Assembly: GCF_037975245.1 (NCBI RefSeq)
Contig: NC_092577.1
Span: 16,568,013-16,632,012, forward strand
Length of the DNA stretch: 64,000 bases
Direction of reading: 5' to 3'
Source of the DNA: Apostichopus japonicus
Lineage: Eukaryota > Echinodermata > Holothuroidea > Aspidochirotida > Stichopodidae
Below, piece by piece: positions 24,701-36,066 of the stretch (within the stretch, counting starts at the first letter, position 1; every line of letters begins with the position of its first letter). A program made the position numbers and the translations under genes. The notes beneath the pieces are model-generated. The model was not told where the DNA came from. It saw only the letters and a list, made by a program, of their open reading frames with translations, and made no database searches.

Positions 24701-27700
24701 CCATGGAATTCTCCATGGGACAGAGCCTAATGCTGCTCGACGGGAATATAGCTATCACGGTTATGCACGGTTATTGCTAGGTAACGGATGTCGTCTGCTG
24801 CTCTAAGCACGCGTACACATTTACGTACTAGTTCATTTACCTGGATGATGGTCACTATGAAGTAGTCTGCACAGCTTGACACTGTGAGGTTCTTCGTGTA
24901 AACACTGTGTGGTAATATATCGTTATATGTCGACAGTGTAGTTTACAAGACAGTGTCTATACACAAAGATTCTGATACAAGGAAAGATATGTGCCAGGCA
25001 GTGCAGGCTAATTGTTAAAATGAGGTCATTTTACGACCATGGCAGGTGAATTACATAATTGTAGGAAACTTTTTTTGCGGTAGCATGCTATATTTGGGGC
25101 CAAAACAGCAGTATGACCTATAAGATTATATCTTCAACAGTTGTTCTGTTCTAGTCATATACCTCACTTTTTTATATGTGGTTTATTGTACAGTAACATA
25201 AAGATGACATAAAAGCAAGCAGAGTGCAGTTAGCTGGAAATTTACAAGGTACTACATTTAGTTAGCCGGCTAAGGACAATCCTGTGGAGAAACAGTCAAA
25301 CTCACCATCCTCATCTGATTCAGAGACTGAATATTTTCCATCTGTCTTGTTGTTGCAGTCAGTTTGTGTGTGTTTCTGCAAAACAAATATCCAACACATC
25401 ATAATTTTGGAAGATCAGGAAGATTGAACATAACTAGCTGAATGAGATGAAATCATGTACAATTAAAATAGTATATGATGTCAAAAGTCCTATATATATA
25501 AAAATTTTTAAAATCAAATGGTAGATTATTCAAAAACTATTTTACACCATATATGATTAGCTGTTATCAGCATGCTTCTTTTCAATTGTGTCACATGTCA
25601 GGGTAATTGCTTACTCTACAGAGAGTCATTGCATTTTTTTGTACAGGAGAGTCAAATTCTTATAGCAAGAGAAAATAGGTGGGACATATACTATGTGGTA
25701 TGTACATCCCTTCAGCTGAAGTGGAAGCCAAGAGATACAAATTTACAGCCCATTTGCCATCACCATTCCCCCTACCCTTCAATGGGGTGTATACTTAACC
25801 TATACAGGTTATAGCAAAAGTTTCAAGGTATACAATATTTTGTGTGAAAGTAACAAAATTACAAAATCAATAAGGGAGTTATCTCTCAATGTGATTTGGC
25901 ATTGGTTCAATACATACCAGGAGTAGATGATGGTAAATGTAGGAATTGAACAGAAAGTGGGAGGGTTCTTTAACGTGGGTTAAAATAGTACATAAATGAA
26001 ATACTACTATTGCTACCTTTAACCTCAAAGTACAGGATAGCCAAAGCAATGGAGGTCGAGGCAACTCCAACAACCCCCCCCCCCCCCTAACATCCTTAGC
26101 TTCAAGACAGAACGGAAATGTTTTACAGCCCGGCCCCTGAATGATTCTCCCATTGCAAACAGGGTAAAAAGGGTCTATGTTAAAGGTATGCTGTATTGAC
26201 CCCAAATATGCAAAATTTTCAAATATGGTCCATTGCATATGGTCATAATTTTTATACTCTTCATATTACCACCCTGAAGGTAATTTACCTCACTGGGACA
26301 TCCAGCCATCTTCTTTGCTTATTTAGCATTATGGGAAAAGTTTAGAGGGTAATGCCTCCAGGAAAAGTGCAGTTTGAAATCATATAGCAAGTATACCATT
26401 TAGTTAGGGGCCTATACATCTTTAACCTCTATACATTAAGAGTGATCAAGAGAAATATATTGGGTTGGGATAACTTAAGTACATATAGGCAAAGGTATTA
26501 GTAAGTATATAGGAATACCACCTTTGAAATTAATTTATTAGCCAGGCAACAAAAAAGGAGGGCAGAGGATATACCCAGTAGCTTATCAAAAGGAAGGGGA
26601 TCAAACGGGGATCAGGACCGCCAAGAAGTCATCCCTTAGCTTCCAGATGGAAGGTATAACAGAAGTTTTTTAAACAATACCGCTGACATTTGTTCATCCC
26701 TTAGGTAGAAAAGAACAGGGCAGGAATACGCCCAGTAGCTTGGACAAACAAGGGGGGGGGGGAGGCAGAGCATCCACAGGGAAGACTTAATAGGACATAA
26801 TCAGGACCACCAAGAAGTCTACCCTCAGCTTCCAGATGGAAGCCAGCTGGGGGTACACTTCAGAGCCCCAATGATCACCCCCCCCCTCCGATCCTTCCGT
26901 TGGAAACAGTTTAAAATAGGGTCTATGTTAACCTATACACATTGAGTATTGCAGTTATCAAAATAAGACAATCAATAAAGGAAGCATTTCTCAATTTGAT
27001 TTTACATCGTTTCATGCATACGAGGGCATGGAGAATGGGTGAGGGTACAGATTAAAGGAAAAATGTGACAAAGATATTTGGGAGTAGGTGAACATTATTA
27101 CATATAGGCAAAGGTATATTGGGAAGTATATCTAAGAATACTACCGTGAAATTAAATCGGTTAGATAATAAAAAGAAGAAAAGTAGGGTAGGGATATATC
27201 CTGTAGTTTAGCCAAACAAGGAGGGGAGGATAAGGGGGGGGGGGTTAAATCAGGACCACCAAGAAATCTACCCTTAGCTTCCAGATGGTAGCCAGCTGGG
27301 GGAATATTTGATAGCCCATCAAATAGAAAATTTGATAGCCAGGCGGAGTGTATAGCCTAGTGGTTAACGCCGGCGTCTCCCAGTCATGAGATCCCCGGTT
27401 CGATTCCCCGCCGACAGCAATGTGTGTCGTCTGGCAAGGGTGTTGTTCAATAACAACTTCCTGACGTTAAATGGATGTGTGCCGAGAGATTGGCTACGGT
27501 CAGCTTGCGAGTCTATAAGCCTCCATGGCTTCTTTCGCGAGTTCCTGCTTGCGGGAAGATCACTACACATACATACATACATACATACATACATACACAC
27601 ATACATACACCCATACATACATACAATAAATCCCTGTGGCCCATTGCAAATATGGATAATTGGGGTCTATGTTTACCTCTTCATAATTGAAAGTTATCAA

Positions 27701-29736
27701 TAACATAATAAGGCAATCTAAAAGGGAGGAAACTTTCAATCTTATCTTGCATTGGGTCTGCTTAACAGGTTTAGAGGAGGGGTAGGGTCGAGATTGAAGC
27801 GAAAGGGGGAGATGTTTTGGAGTGGGGTAACATTATTAAGTATGCTATATTAATAGTGAACTGTCTAGCACTGCTATTTTTGACCTTAATGTACGTACAG
27901 AGCAATACAGGACAAGAAATTCCCCATCCCCTTGCCATTTGTTGCAAAACAGAAGCCAAGGGATAATTTTTCACAGCCCCAATGTTTCTCCTCATTACAA
28001 ACAGGGTCAAAAGGGATCAATGTTAACCTCTGCACATGCAGTATTGCCTGCAGTAACAAAATTAGGCAATCAACAGAGGAGGCAACTCTCAATGTGGTTT
28101 TAGAGTGACTATTCTAACTGGGCATACACAATTTCTTAAAGTTATTGAATGAATGAACAAACATTTACAGATACACAATGAACATGAAGTTTACCCACTA
28201 AAAATCCCAAATGCATAAATGGCAATAAGATGTATACAGATCAACCTCACTATAGTGCTTTAATATTGGATTCTATGCAGTACTCTTTTTGCCTTTTTCC
28301 AATTTATTTGGTATTGACTTGTCCGCTTTCTAGTGAATACTTTAGGATATATTATTCCTTTCAACATTTCATCATGGACTGGTTTAACTTTAAGTTATGA
28401 GTAGGGGATAATTGCTATCTGTATGGAATAACATATGAAGCAAGCATGAATGAGTTCTGACACATTATTACAATGTCAACATTAAGTTTATTTAAGGTGA
28501 TCCTAGCAGGTTAGGGTCATGTACCATAGATCCTATTGCTCAATTGACACATGCTTTTGCAATTTGCATTCTTGCATTGTAATTGCAAAGAGATATCTTA
28601 TAGTTTTAACACATTGACATAGTCATAGATTTATCGATTTTATTAAATGTTTTCTTTTAATGGGGTTGCAATAAAAATAGATATTTAAATAATCAAACAT
28701 AACCAACTAATCAACCAAGTAAACAATCAATCAATACTGTAAAATAAAAGCAAGCCTTTGTCAAAGTTAAAGTACAGTAAAGGCTGTTAAACGAACTACA
28801 GTATTGATTAGATGAGCATGATTTATATTGCTCTGTTTTACACAGCCTTAATTTCTATTGATGAATCTTTCTTAGATGATCAATAAAGCAGAAGGATTAC
28901 CTTCAAAAGGCCACAAAAGGACATGTTTTCCAGGCTGGAACTGTCATTGGTCGCTGCCTGGAAGAAATTTCATTTTGTAGATTTGAATGAAGTATCATGA
29001 AAGAGTATTTTAAATAAAGGGCAACACTAAATATAAGTGTATTTTACATGAAATAGGTTTGTGGTTTCAAACCAGTGTACTTAAAACAGTAGTCAGCAAA
29101 CTTTTGTCTGCAAGAACTTTTGACAGCAAGAAATTCAGGCACTCAGCCATGAACAAACTGATTACCAGCCAATCCCATGCTATCCCCCCTCCCCCCCCCC
29201 ACACACTCACACCTCCACAGAAATACAAAGTCTTAACTCTCCAGAGAAAGGGCTTATCAGAGTATCACTTTTCTGTGTGGTAAAAAGAGCTAGTGCACAG
29301 GTGCAATCATATCCATAAATGTCTGCAACTTACCTGACTTATAAACAAATTTGTCCGAAACAACAGAATGGAAAACCAGGGGAAAAAAAACTTACGGGTA
29401 CTACAGAGTTATCTCTGACATCACTGTCTGTAGCTTCTTCCTCATTCTCTGGCTGCTAAAGAGAAACAAATACTCCTCAATTGATTTTAATATTAATGAA
29501 ATTCAATGCACTTTAAAGAATTGATGTAAGTAGAGATATGAAGGAGAAGGGGGGGGGGGGAGGTTCAGGTACCTAACGGTACTGTGGTAACTTCTCTAGA
29601 ATTACTGTACAACATTACCAGACAGAACATAACATAAAAAAATCATAACAACTAAAAACTACTCCAATGTTGCTTTTTAACTTGGGAAGTTTGCACTTAC
29701 TTGTGCATCATTACTTTGAGTAAAAATATTGGCCAT
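21752..29736 (-). CDS. Acidic small-exon gene, predicted from splice sites
   Basis: Predicted chain on the minus strand. Exon 1 is 29736-29701, starting ATG (MANIFTQSNDAQ) with a GTAAGT donor. Exon 2 is 29452-29396 (57 bp, PENEEEATDSDV...). Exon 3 is 28957-28901 (57 bp, AATNDSSSLENMSF...). Exon 4 is 25375-25306 (70 bp, with SVSESDED). Exon 5 is 21831-21752. The first three junctions are phase 0 and the exon 4 to 5 junction is phase 1; the frame carries through and gives GKFTPEPDERSMEL, echoing GKYSVSESDED in exon 4, then a TGA. The product would be about 100 acidic residues with no known domain. The individual exons have good splice borders, but their linkage and the 3' end are inferred; they could instead be 5' exons of RING gene A, which lies downstream on the same strand. 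Confidence 0.5.
22000..24860. other. Intronic or intergenic, no confirmed gene
   Basis: Nothing certain. A + strand acidic frame near 23105-23270 (with LLEEEEE and EGDEDIGVLSYK) faintly resembles the linker before the P2X7-type intracellular domain of invertebrate proteins, but is short and ends in a stop. Confidence 0.3.
24870..25100. repeat. Dispersed repeat, copy 2
   Basis: Same order of phrases as 4030-4290 (GTAAACACTGTGTGGTAAT, GTAGTTTAC, ACACAAAG, GAGGTCATTTTACGACCA) but without the 33-bp palindrome, so it serves as the empty-site comparison. Confidence 0.65.
25680..28110. repeat. Second, more diverged array of the ~370-bp repeat
   Basis: Diagnostic phrases recur: GGGGTGTATACTTAACC (25783), GGGTCTATGTTAA (26170, 26920), GGGGTCTATGTTTACC (27664) and GGGATCAATGTTAACC (28010), with matching CAATCAATAAGGGAG.. 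and ATATAGGCAAAGGTAT blocks. Copies are longer and more rearranged than in 16540-18600, with extra PuAGCTTCCAGATGGAAG segments. A SINE interrupts it at 27342. Confidence 0.78.
27342..27626 (+). mobile_element. tRNA-derived SINE with CATA-rich tail
   Basis: The head has an A-box-like TATAGCCTAGTGG (27351-27363) and a perfect B box GGTTCGATTCC (27397-27407) at tRNA spacing. About 165 bp of tRNA-unrelated body follows (27412-27570) and then a CATA microsatellite tail to 27626. A T-arm can be drawn, but an intact tRNA cloverleaf is not convincing, and the long body and tail identify a SINE and not a tRNA gene. Confidence 0.78.
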
Positions 29737-31302
29737 ATTCCGAGGCCTGTTCTTATGTTACAACTGAACATTAGGCGTAACATACATCAATTCTTGAAGA
29801 ATCAGACGTGTTTACTGATGAAATACAGTAGCAGCTTGTGACTATGGCGACTATGGATTCGAGTCGTATCAACATTTCTACAGTAACTGTAATTTATTTT
29901 TCGGGGGCATTGTGGCAAACATTAAACACAATGCGGCAATAGGTTTCCTGAAGAAACTTATACATTTTGTAAAAAAATATAACTTTACATTTTACGTCGG
30001 AACCGGGTAGTATGTTCGGAACCAGGTAGCAATCAGTTGGGCGGGTACTTGGGTTACTTGTGCAAACACTAGTTTATATCAATCTCATATCAAAGCTTTA
30101 AAGAGACTATTGCAGCCGGATCAAGACCTTTTCTGTATAATAACATGACACAAAATCTTAAAATTTTGCAAGAAAATTGGTATGTGTAGCAATTGAGATG
30201 TGAGACGTATACATCTCCCATGATCACAGAAACTGCAACAAATCAACTAATTGTATCTTAAAGATCTGTACTTACTGGCCCCATATTAAGCATGCTATCA
30301 CTTTAAAAGCTTATGAGATTACATTCTAGCTGTAGACTGTAGAAGTTAAAAAAAAAGCTCTGACTTCAAATTAGCCTGGAAATATATACATCATTCTTCT
30401 TATGTTTTTCACTAGTATGTGTTCTTCTGGTACAGTTCAGTTTGCAAAGACGATGAAAAAATAAATGTTGTTAAACTGATTGATTCTGAGAGGTTCAGAT
30501 CATGTCTAGCTTGGCTTGAGCATTATCTCTTGTAGAGTTGGCATGTTGAATGTTGGAACTTGGAATACAGCAAGCACACTTTAAGTTACATATAAACTCT
30601 GACAAAATGCTTTGTACTAAGTTTAACTGGAAAAGATACAAAATTTAACAATGTACTGTACCTATTTTGTCATCTATCCAACAAGATGTCAATGAAGTGT
30701 GATCTGTTTTCTCTTTGCAGTAGTTAATAGCTGCCTGCAAATGGCTATTTTTTCTTAATCTTGGACATAACTTCATGTACAGGTCTGAAATACAAAATAG
30801 GTGTAAGATGGATGGTCACAACTCTTCTAAGACTAAAGTAACAGTACAGGCCTAGGATATGTTACGTTACTCTATGAGTATTATACATAGATGTGACTGA
30901 GTTCAAAGACACCCTTCTCTAATCTGCACTATTTGAACAATTGTGTCTGGCCATAAATGAGTAAAAAATTCTAGACTAGTCAAGCATAGCAGGCTGGTGG
31001 GCTTTATCTCCAAAAGGTACGTTGAAGCGTGAGCATTCTCATTATGTTCCCTGTTGATTGAATATACAATCTTATATGGACTAAAATGAAGTCAATCCAC
31101 TTCCATAAGTCATGAAGATTTTGATAAAACAATTGTCCAGCCTAAGCTCAAATTTATTGACAGCCAAACCTTCCAATATTTCCCTATCAAAGCATTGTTC
31201 AATTGAAATGACACAATTCACATTGCACTAATGGCAGTGGCAGTGGTGACAGCTGCTTTGATTTGCCAGCATGATAAATGTGATACTTACTTTCTTAGTG
31301 AG

Positions 31303-32991
31303 TGTCACGCCTGCATTGTATTTTAGCATTCCTTGTGGTTGGAAATTTCCACCGGGCAGCCTAGGCCTTTGCAAATTGTCATTTCTGCTTTCGTGTAATG
31401 TATGCAAATTCCAGGAGGTGAACAATGGGGAGACGGGTTCTTCTCGGGTAATGTATGTAGATCCGAGCAAGTGCATAATGGGAAACGGGTCCATCGGAAT
31501 TCGTAGATTGTGCTTTGGCGGGTAAGGGCAGGGGTCAACTTAAGGTCGCTATATAAGGATTGGGGTGTGGTTGGATGAGGCATTCTGTGTGAGTCTCACC
31601 ACCGTCCGGTCTTCGCCGTCTTATTCCTCGGCTTCTGTGTGTTAGCCGTTATCCAGGCTTCTTTGTATGAGCCTAGGCTTCTTTGTATGAGCCTAAAGAC
31701 TGGGAACGTTGATATTTTGTGGCGTTGCGTTTTAGCCTAAGCCATATCAGCGTATCCTGAGGATTACTGTGTGTATCCGTTCTTGTCTTATTCGACGAAA
31801 TCATTTTGGACACATTTCTGTGTATATGTACACCGCAAAGGGCCGTTTTACTGTGTGTTACGTCCCTGGCCGTTTGACCAAGTTAATCCGGGATTTACTA
31901 ATAGGACGATCCCGTAAGTTGATTTTTTTGTCCGTATTACGCATTTAATTGGTATCTGTATTGTTGATCGCACAGTAGGGATTGTGGAGAAATTAATGTA
32001 TTGTATTTCAAAGAGTCCTCGATCTATGGCTCGCAATTCAGGCAGTTTGTTGAAATGTTTATCCATGCTTAGGCATACGAATTTGTAATTGTTTAGGGTC
32101 AAATGCGTTTAAAGCATTTAAGGTATTTTTAGGTCGTATAAGTGTGTGCGAATTATAAGTTCGCCTTAGTGCCTTTGGTTGGGTTGATTGATTTTGTAGA
32201 TTATCATATGTAGTGGAACGGGTAGTTATCGTCAATTTGAGGGCGTTCTAACCATGTTGTTTCCAAACATCGGGCTGCCGCCATTTTGTTATTGTGATAT
32301 GTAGTATCGAGTACCTATTATGTGTTTCATGGTAATGGTTGACCCGGAGGTTCTTGGTATTATTTGGTAAATAGTGACACCATATTGGTTGTGTGTTGCT
32401 TGCTGACTTTACGTCAGATAGGGGCTCTTGACGTCATAGTTTGACAATATTCGTTGGTATAGATATAAGTATAGCCATGTGTTTGCCATTTGGCGCATGC
32501 CTGAGAGTAGTTTTGTTGTGTTTTTGTCATATAGGGTTGCAGTGTTGGGGCCCGACGGCTACGCTGGTGTCAGGGGCTCGCCGTACCGTCTGGAGCTTCC
32601 TGCAGGGTACCAGCCGGAAGAAATCTAGCGATAGAGAAGAAATCTAAGCGATTGAGAAGAAATCTAAGCCATAGAGAAGAAATCTAAGCGATAGAGAAGA
32701 AGTCTAAGCGATAGGGAAGAATTAAGCGATAGGGTAGATCCTTAGTAGAGTTATTTGGAAGGGTTGGTCGGGTTAGCGAATGCTAACCGACGTGTGTATT
32801 TTTGTGTTGGGTATTTATATGTTTCTTTTGTCGAGACCAAAAAGTCATTGGTCGAGTTGTAAATAAATTATATGTTTCATTTCGCAAAATTCTTGGTGGT
32901 CTGTCATTTATTTATGTCATTCGTCTCGGGTGTCGAACGCTAAGCAGATTGAGACGTGTCCAGGTGGGGGATTACTCCTTTACTTGTGACA
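31303..32991 (+). mobile_element. Solo LTR, 1,689 bp
   Basis: Begins TGTCACGCC and ends CTTGTGACA, so the ends are TG...CA within a 6-bp inverted repeat (TGTCAC/GTGACA). GTGAG flanks it exactly on both sides (31298-31302 and 32992-32996), a 5-bp target duplication. A TATA-like CTATATAAGG lies near 31547 and an AATAAA-type site near 32862, in the order expected of an LTR. No internal retroelement genes are present, so two LTRs probably recombined. It lies between the predicted exon 1 (29.7 kb) and upstream exon (34.4 kb) of the acidic-protein gene. Confidence 0.75.
32615..32740. repeat. Minisatellite inside the solo LTR
   Basis: Five to six tandem copies of a 20-bp unit close to GAAGAAATCTAAGCGATAGA, with a shortened last copy near 32715. 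Confidence 0.88.
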
Positions 32992-33143
32992 GTGAGGATG
33001 CATTGAATTAGTTGAATTTGCGATTGATTAGCCTACACGTAGTTTGTAAGTTGTAGGACTACCAGTACTGCAGTACCTAGTACTAGGTATCACCATTGAA
33101 TACATTACACGTGCAGTAGTAACTAACTGTAGTATATAGTAAA

Positions 33144-34003
33144 GGCTTCATGATTGACCCACCCTCGTAATTGACACACCTTCAAATATTACTAGCAACG
33201 ATACAGCAGGCCACCTAAACATTTTGCAGTGTACCAGAATTACATATTTCATCAGCTTGAATCCATTTCAGCTATTTGCTGACCAAATTGTGGTTTTTCT
33301 GAAGCTTTTAACACCCTCCACCCAGTTTTGCACGTTTCTTGGTCATTTGGAATCTTACACCCTAAAAATAACCAACATTACCTCAATATGATACCACTTA
33401 TCTCTGGGACCTGACCTGTCTGAGCTTAGTCAATTGATGTATACTAAGGCCTCACTACACTACACTACAGTTAGCTTATCAACGAATGTGTCAATTTAGG
33501 GGTATGAAAGAACAAAGTGGCTATTCTTACGACTAGTTGTAAGAATAATTTCCGACTACGCATGCGCAGTTGCTATTTTCATGACCAGGAGTACTATTTT
33601 TACGACGAGGAATAACAATAATTTGCGGTTAGGGTAAGGGTTAGGATTGAGGTTTAGGGTTATGTTTAGGGTTAGGGTTACCCCTACTACATGGCAGTTG
33701 CTTTATTTACTTTACTGCACTTGAATTTGCCTTTGTCGTAAGAATAGTTTATAAATAATTGTTACGACTCGTCGTAAGAATAGCCACGGCCATGAAAGAA
33801 CTTGACACGGCAGACATTTTGAGGTCAAATTCTGCTCAATTGTACAGTGCATAAGCACAGAACCCTAAATATTTAGAGATCATTACATTTCTGAGGAACT
33901 ACACATATGAAAAACACATACAGTTGAGTGATTTGGATTTTTCCTTCATATACAGTACTGTACATCGTTGATCAAATCCTATAGGCTTAAGTGCGTCAAT
34001 TAT
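33144..34003. mobile_element. MITE, copy 1 (interrupted)
   Basis: Ends are inverted: GGCTTCATGATTGAC at the left and GTGCGTCAATTAT at the right. About 580 bp aligns along its length with 48243-48838 in the opposite orientation, sharing for example TCAGCTATTTGCTGACCAAA and AACTACACATATGAAAAACA. A second element is inserted at 33514-33791. No coding capacity. Confidence 0.78.
33514..33791. mobile_element. 278-bp MITE inserted in another MITE
   Basis: The uninterrupted copy at 48.4 kb shows the empty site. Insertion created a 10-bp direct repeat ATGAAAGAAC (33504-33513 and 33792-33801). Near its ends are perfect 17-bp inverted repeats GTGGCTATTCTTACGAC (33517-33533 and reverse at 33771-33787), each followed by its own short palindrome. 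The centre has GGTTAGGG-type telomere-like units at 33629-33682. A 9-11-bp duplication would suit a Mutator-like family, but the assignment is inferred. Confidence 0.78.
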
Positions 34004-34373
34004 CCCACATACTAGTAGTAGTAACACGTAAATTTAGGCTACAATTCTTTACAACAGCAAGGAAGCCCCAAAGCCCCCTACTCATGACCTTCAAATATAA
34101 ACAAGTAGCCTAATGAATGAGATAGGTACTTGTTCGGCTCGGCACACTCGATACCTCCTACCCTATAGTACCTAGCTTAGGCTTGCCTAAGGTACAGTAT
34201 GCCATACAACCGGCTAATATGCACAATTTCCATCCAATAATACTGCTGTTAGTGGCGACAAGTTTCACATAAAGTATATTGGATATTCAGGCAATGCGTA
34301 AGCCTTGGTTTCAAGTGAGCACCTTATCGGTAGTCTTTAAAAAAACAATTTACAGCTAAAATGAGATACTTAC

Positions 34374-34500
34374 GTTGCTGGATGATATACAGAATGTGTA
34401 CAACAGTCGTAGCCTACTTCGCGTACGTACGAACAGTGTATACGTCTGTGCTGTGTCTAAACTGTTGATGGCGCCATGTCGTTACAAGTCTCGTACTGCG
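34374..34500 (-). promoter_or_regulatory. Candidate noncoding first exon / promoter region
   Basis: On the minus strand a CpG-richer block ends in CAGCAAC followed by a consensus GTAAGT donor at 34373. Its only ATG frame stops after seven codons, so it would be untranslated. It could be the first exon of the acidic-protein gene starting at 29736. No TATA box is seen. Confidence 0.3.
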
Positions 34501-34937
34501 ATGGTCTAAAATTGCCAATTTTCGTTATTTTACATCCAGAATATTCCAAATTTCACCAAGAATAGCAATCATGTGTCTTTAATACAAATTCGGGATGTCG
34601 CTGATATATATATCCTACTTTTCCCGTATATTGAGCATATATCCTACATACACCGTATGCGAAAATAACGTTATATACACTGTTGAGTGAGGCTCAGATT
34701 TGCAGTGAAAATGCTCTTTATCGCAAGAACATACAATTAATTCTAAGTTAATTTCTGATAAATACCATCATGTTGTCTACATTCGAAGTGAAATTTGTTT
34801 ACACAACGCACGATATTTGAAATGGTAATGTCTCAGACTTATGTTGACAGATGTTGACAGATACTCAGACAGATGCCCAAGGTACACATAGGCCCCAGCT
34901 ACCACCCACGAATGTAAACATATGCCCGCATTCATAA

Positions 34938-34985
34938 CTATATATATATATATATATATATAATATATGTATATATAATATATGG
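34938..34985. repeat. TA microsatellite
   Basis: Alternating TA run, followed directly at 34987-35125 by a partial MITE identical in order to 8278-8415 (CTCAATTTTTATGTAGAAAA, GGGCACGTGCCCC, TTCCGCCGCCCTTG). Confidence 0.85.
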
Positions 34986-35254
34986 GTGTTCATTCTCGTT
35001 TCCTGGCCTCTTGCTAACTTGCTTGAGACACCTCAATTTTTATGTAGAAAAAGGGCACATTTTTAACCTGGGGAAAAGTGGGGGGGGGGCACGTGCCCCC
35101 TGTGCTCCGGTTCCGCCGCCCTTGATTACAGACATTGGCTTAATCGGCATGGATGCATTTAATATTATGCATTGCTAGCAAATGCACATTATTTGCACAC
35201 ATTTTTAACTAGATAAATTCACATATTGATATCTGCTGACCTGATATGTTTGGT

Positions 35255-36066
35255 GGGGCTTATTCGCAGGGCAGCCTTGCGAATAGCCACACACATACAC
35301 CTTATTCACAGGGCAGCCCTGCGAATAACCGGACACAAGTATCTTATATCATGGGCAGCCCTGCGAACAGCTGGACACAGACACCCCATTTGCAGGGCTG
35401 CCCTGCGAACAGCCAGACACAAGCATCTTATTTGCAGGGCTAGCTTGCGAATAGCCAGACACATACACCTTATTCATATATAGGGCAGCCTTAGACTGGG
35501 TTAACGGGCTCAGTAACTTTTGGGGCTATTCGAATTTGCTTTTGGGCACCAGCTATCTTTTTGAGAGTCTTAATTGGGAGCCCCTATATTTTAGGAATTT
35601 ATTTGCCTTTGGGATATCTTAATGCTGTTAGGATTGGCTTTGGGAGCCTAGGGCCTTAAGACTGAACCAGTCTAGCATTAGTACCGCCAACATAAAATAT
35701 GTCATCCCTCATTTTCACCTTTGTTTTTGCAGAGTGACTGCTCATTTCCATGTAAAGGTGTGGGAGGGAGGGGGGGGGGGGGAGTGTCACACCCATGACC
35801 ATATTGGCTTTCAGGCAATGTCGGCTTTTGAGGCATTTCAAGATAAGCTCCCTTAAAATAAGCTTTTAAAATTGAACTGCTGAGGTTCCAAAAATTAGCT
35901 TATGAAGTGGCTAAGAGTGTTTGGGCCCAAAAGGTTGGCTTTTTCAAGTCCCCTAAACTGACTGGTATCAATAGCAAAACCTAATGATAAACCTATTTTC
36001 AAAATCGTCACAACCCTGCTAATAAGGTGTGTCTGTGTACGTTATTCGCCGGGCTGCCCTGCGAAT
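35255..36066. mobile_element. MITE or foldback-like element with palindromic minisatellite end
   Basis: TTATTCGCAGGGCAGCC occurs near the left end and its near-exact inverse GGGCTGCCCTGCGAATAA at 36047-36065. The left part (35260-35490) is a tandem array with a period of about 48 bp, each unit holding GCAGGGCAGCCCTGCGAATA, itself a palindrome. The interior is non-coding. Confidence 0.6.

Noticed and set aside
27342-27415. Functional tRNA gene
   Set aside because: A and B boxes are present, but a full cloverleaf is not convincing and the sequence continues into a SINE body and microsatellite tail.
30700-30760. Plus-strand acceptor-like CTGTTTTCTCTTTGCAG
   Set aside because: A TAG follows at once and no open frame or donor downstream makes an exon.
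33629-33682. Telomere repeats marking a chromosome end
   Set aside because: Only a few irregular GGTTAGGG-like units inside a MITE, with ordinary sequence on both sides; the same holds for 52180-52330.
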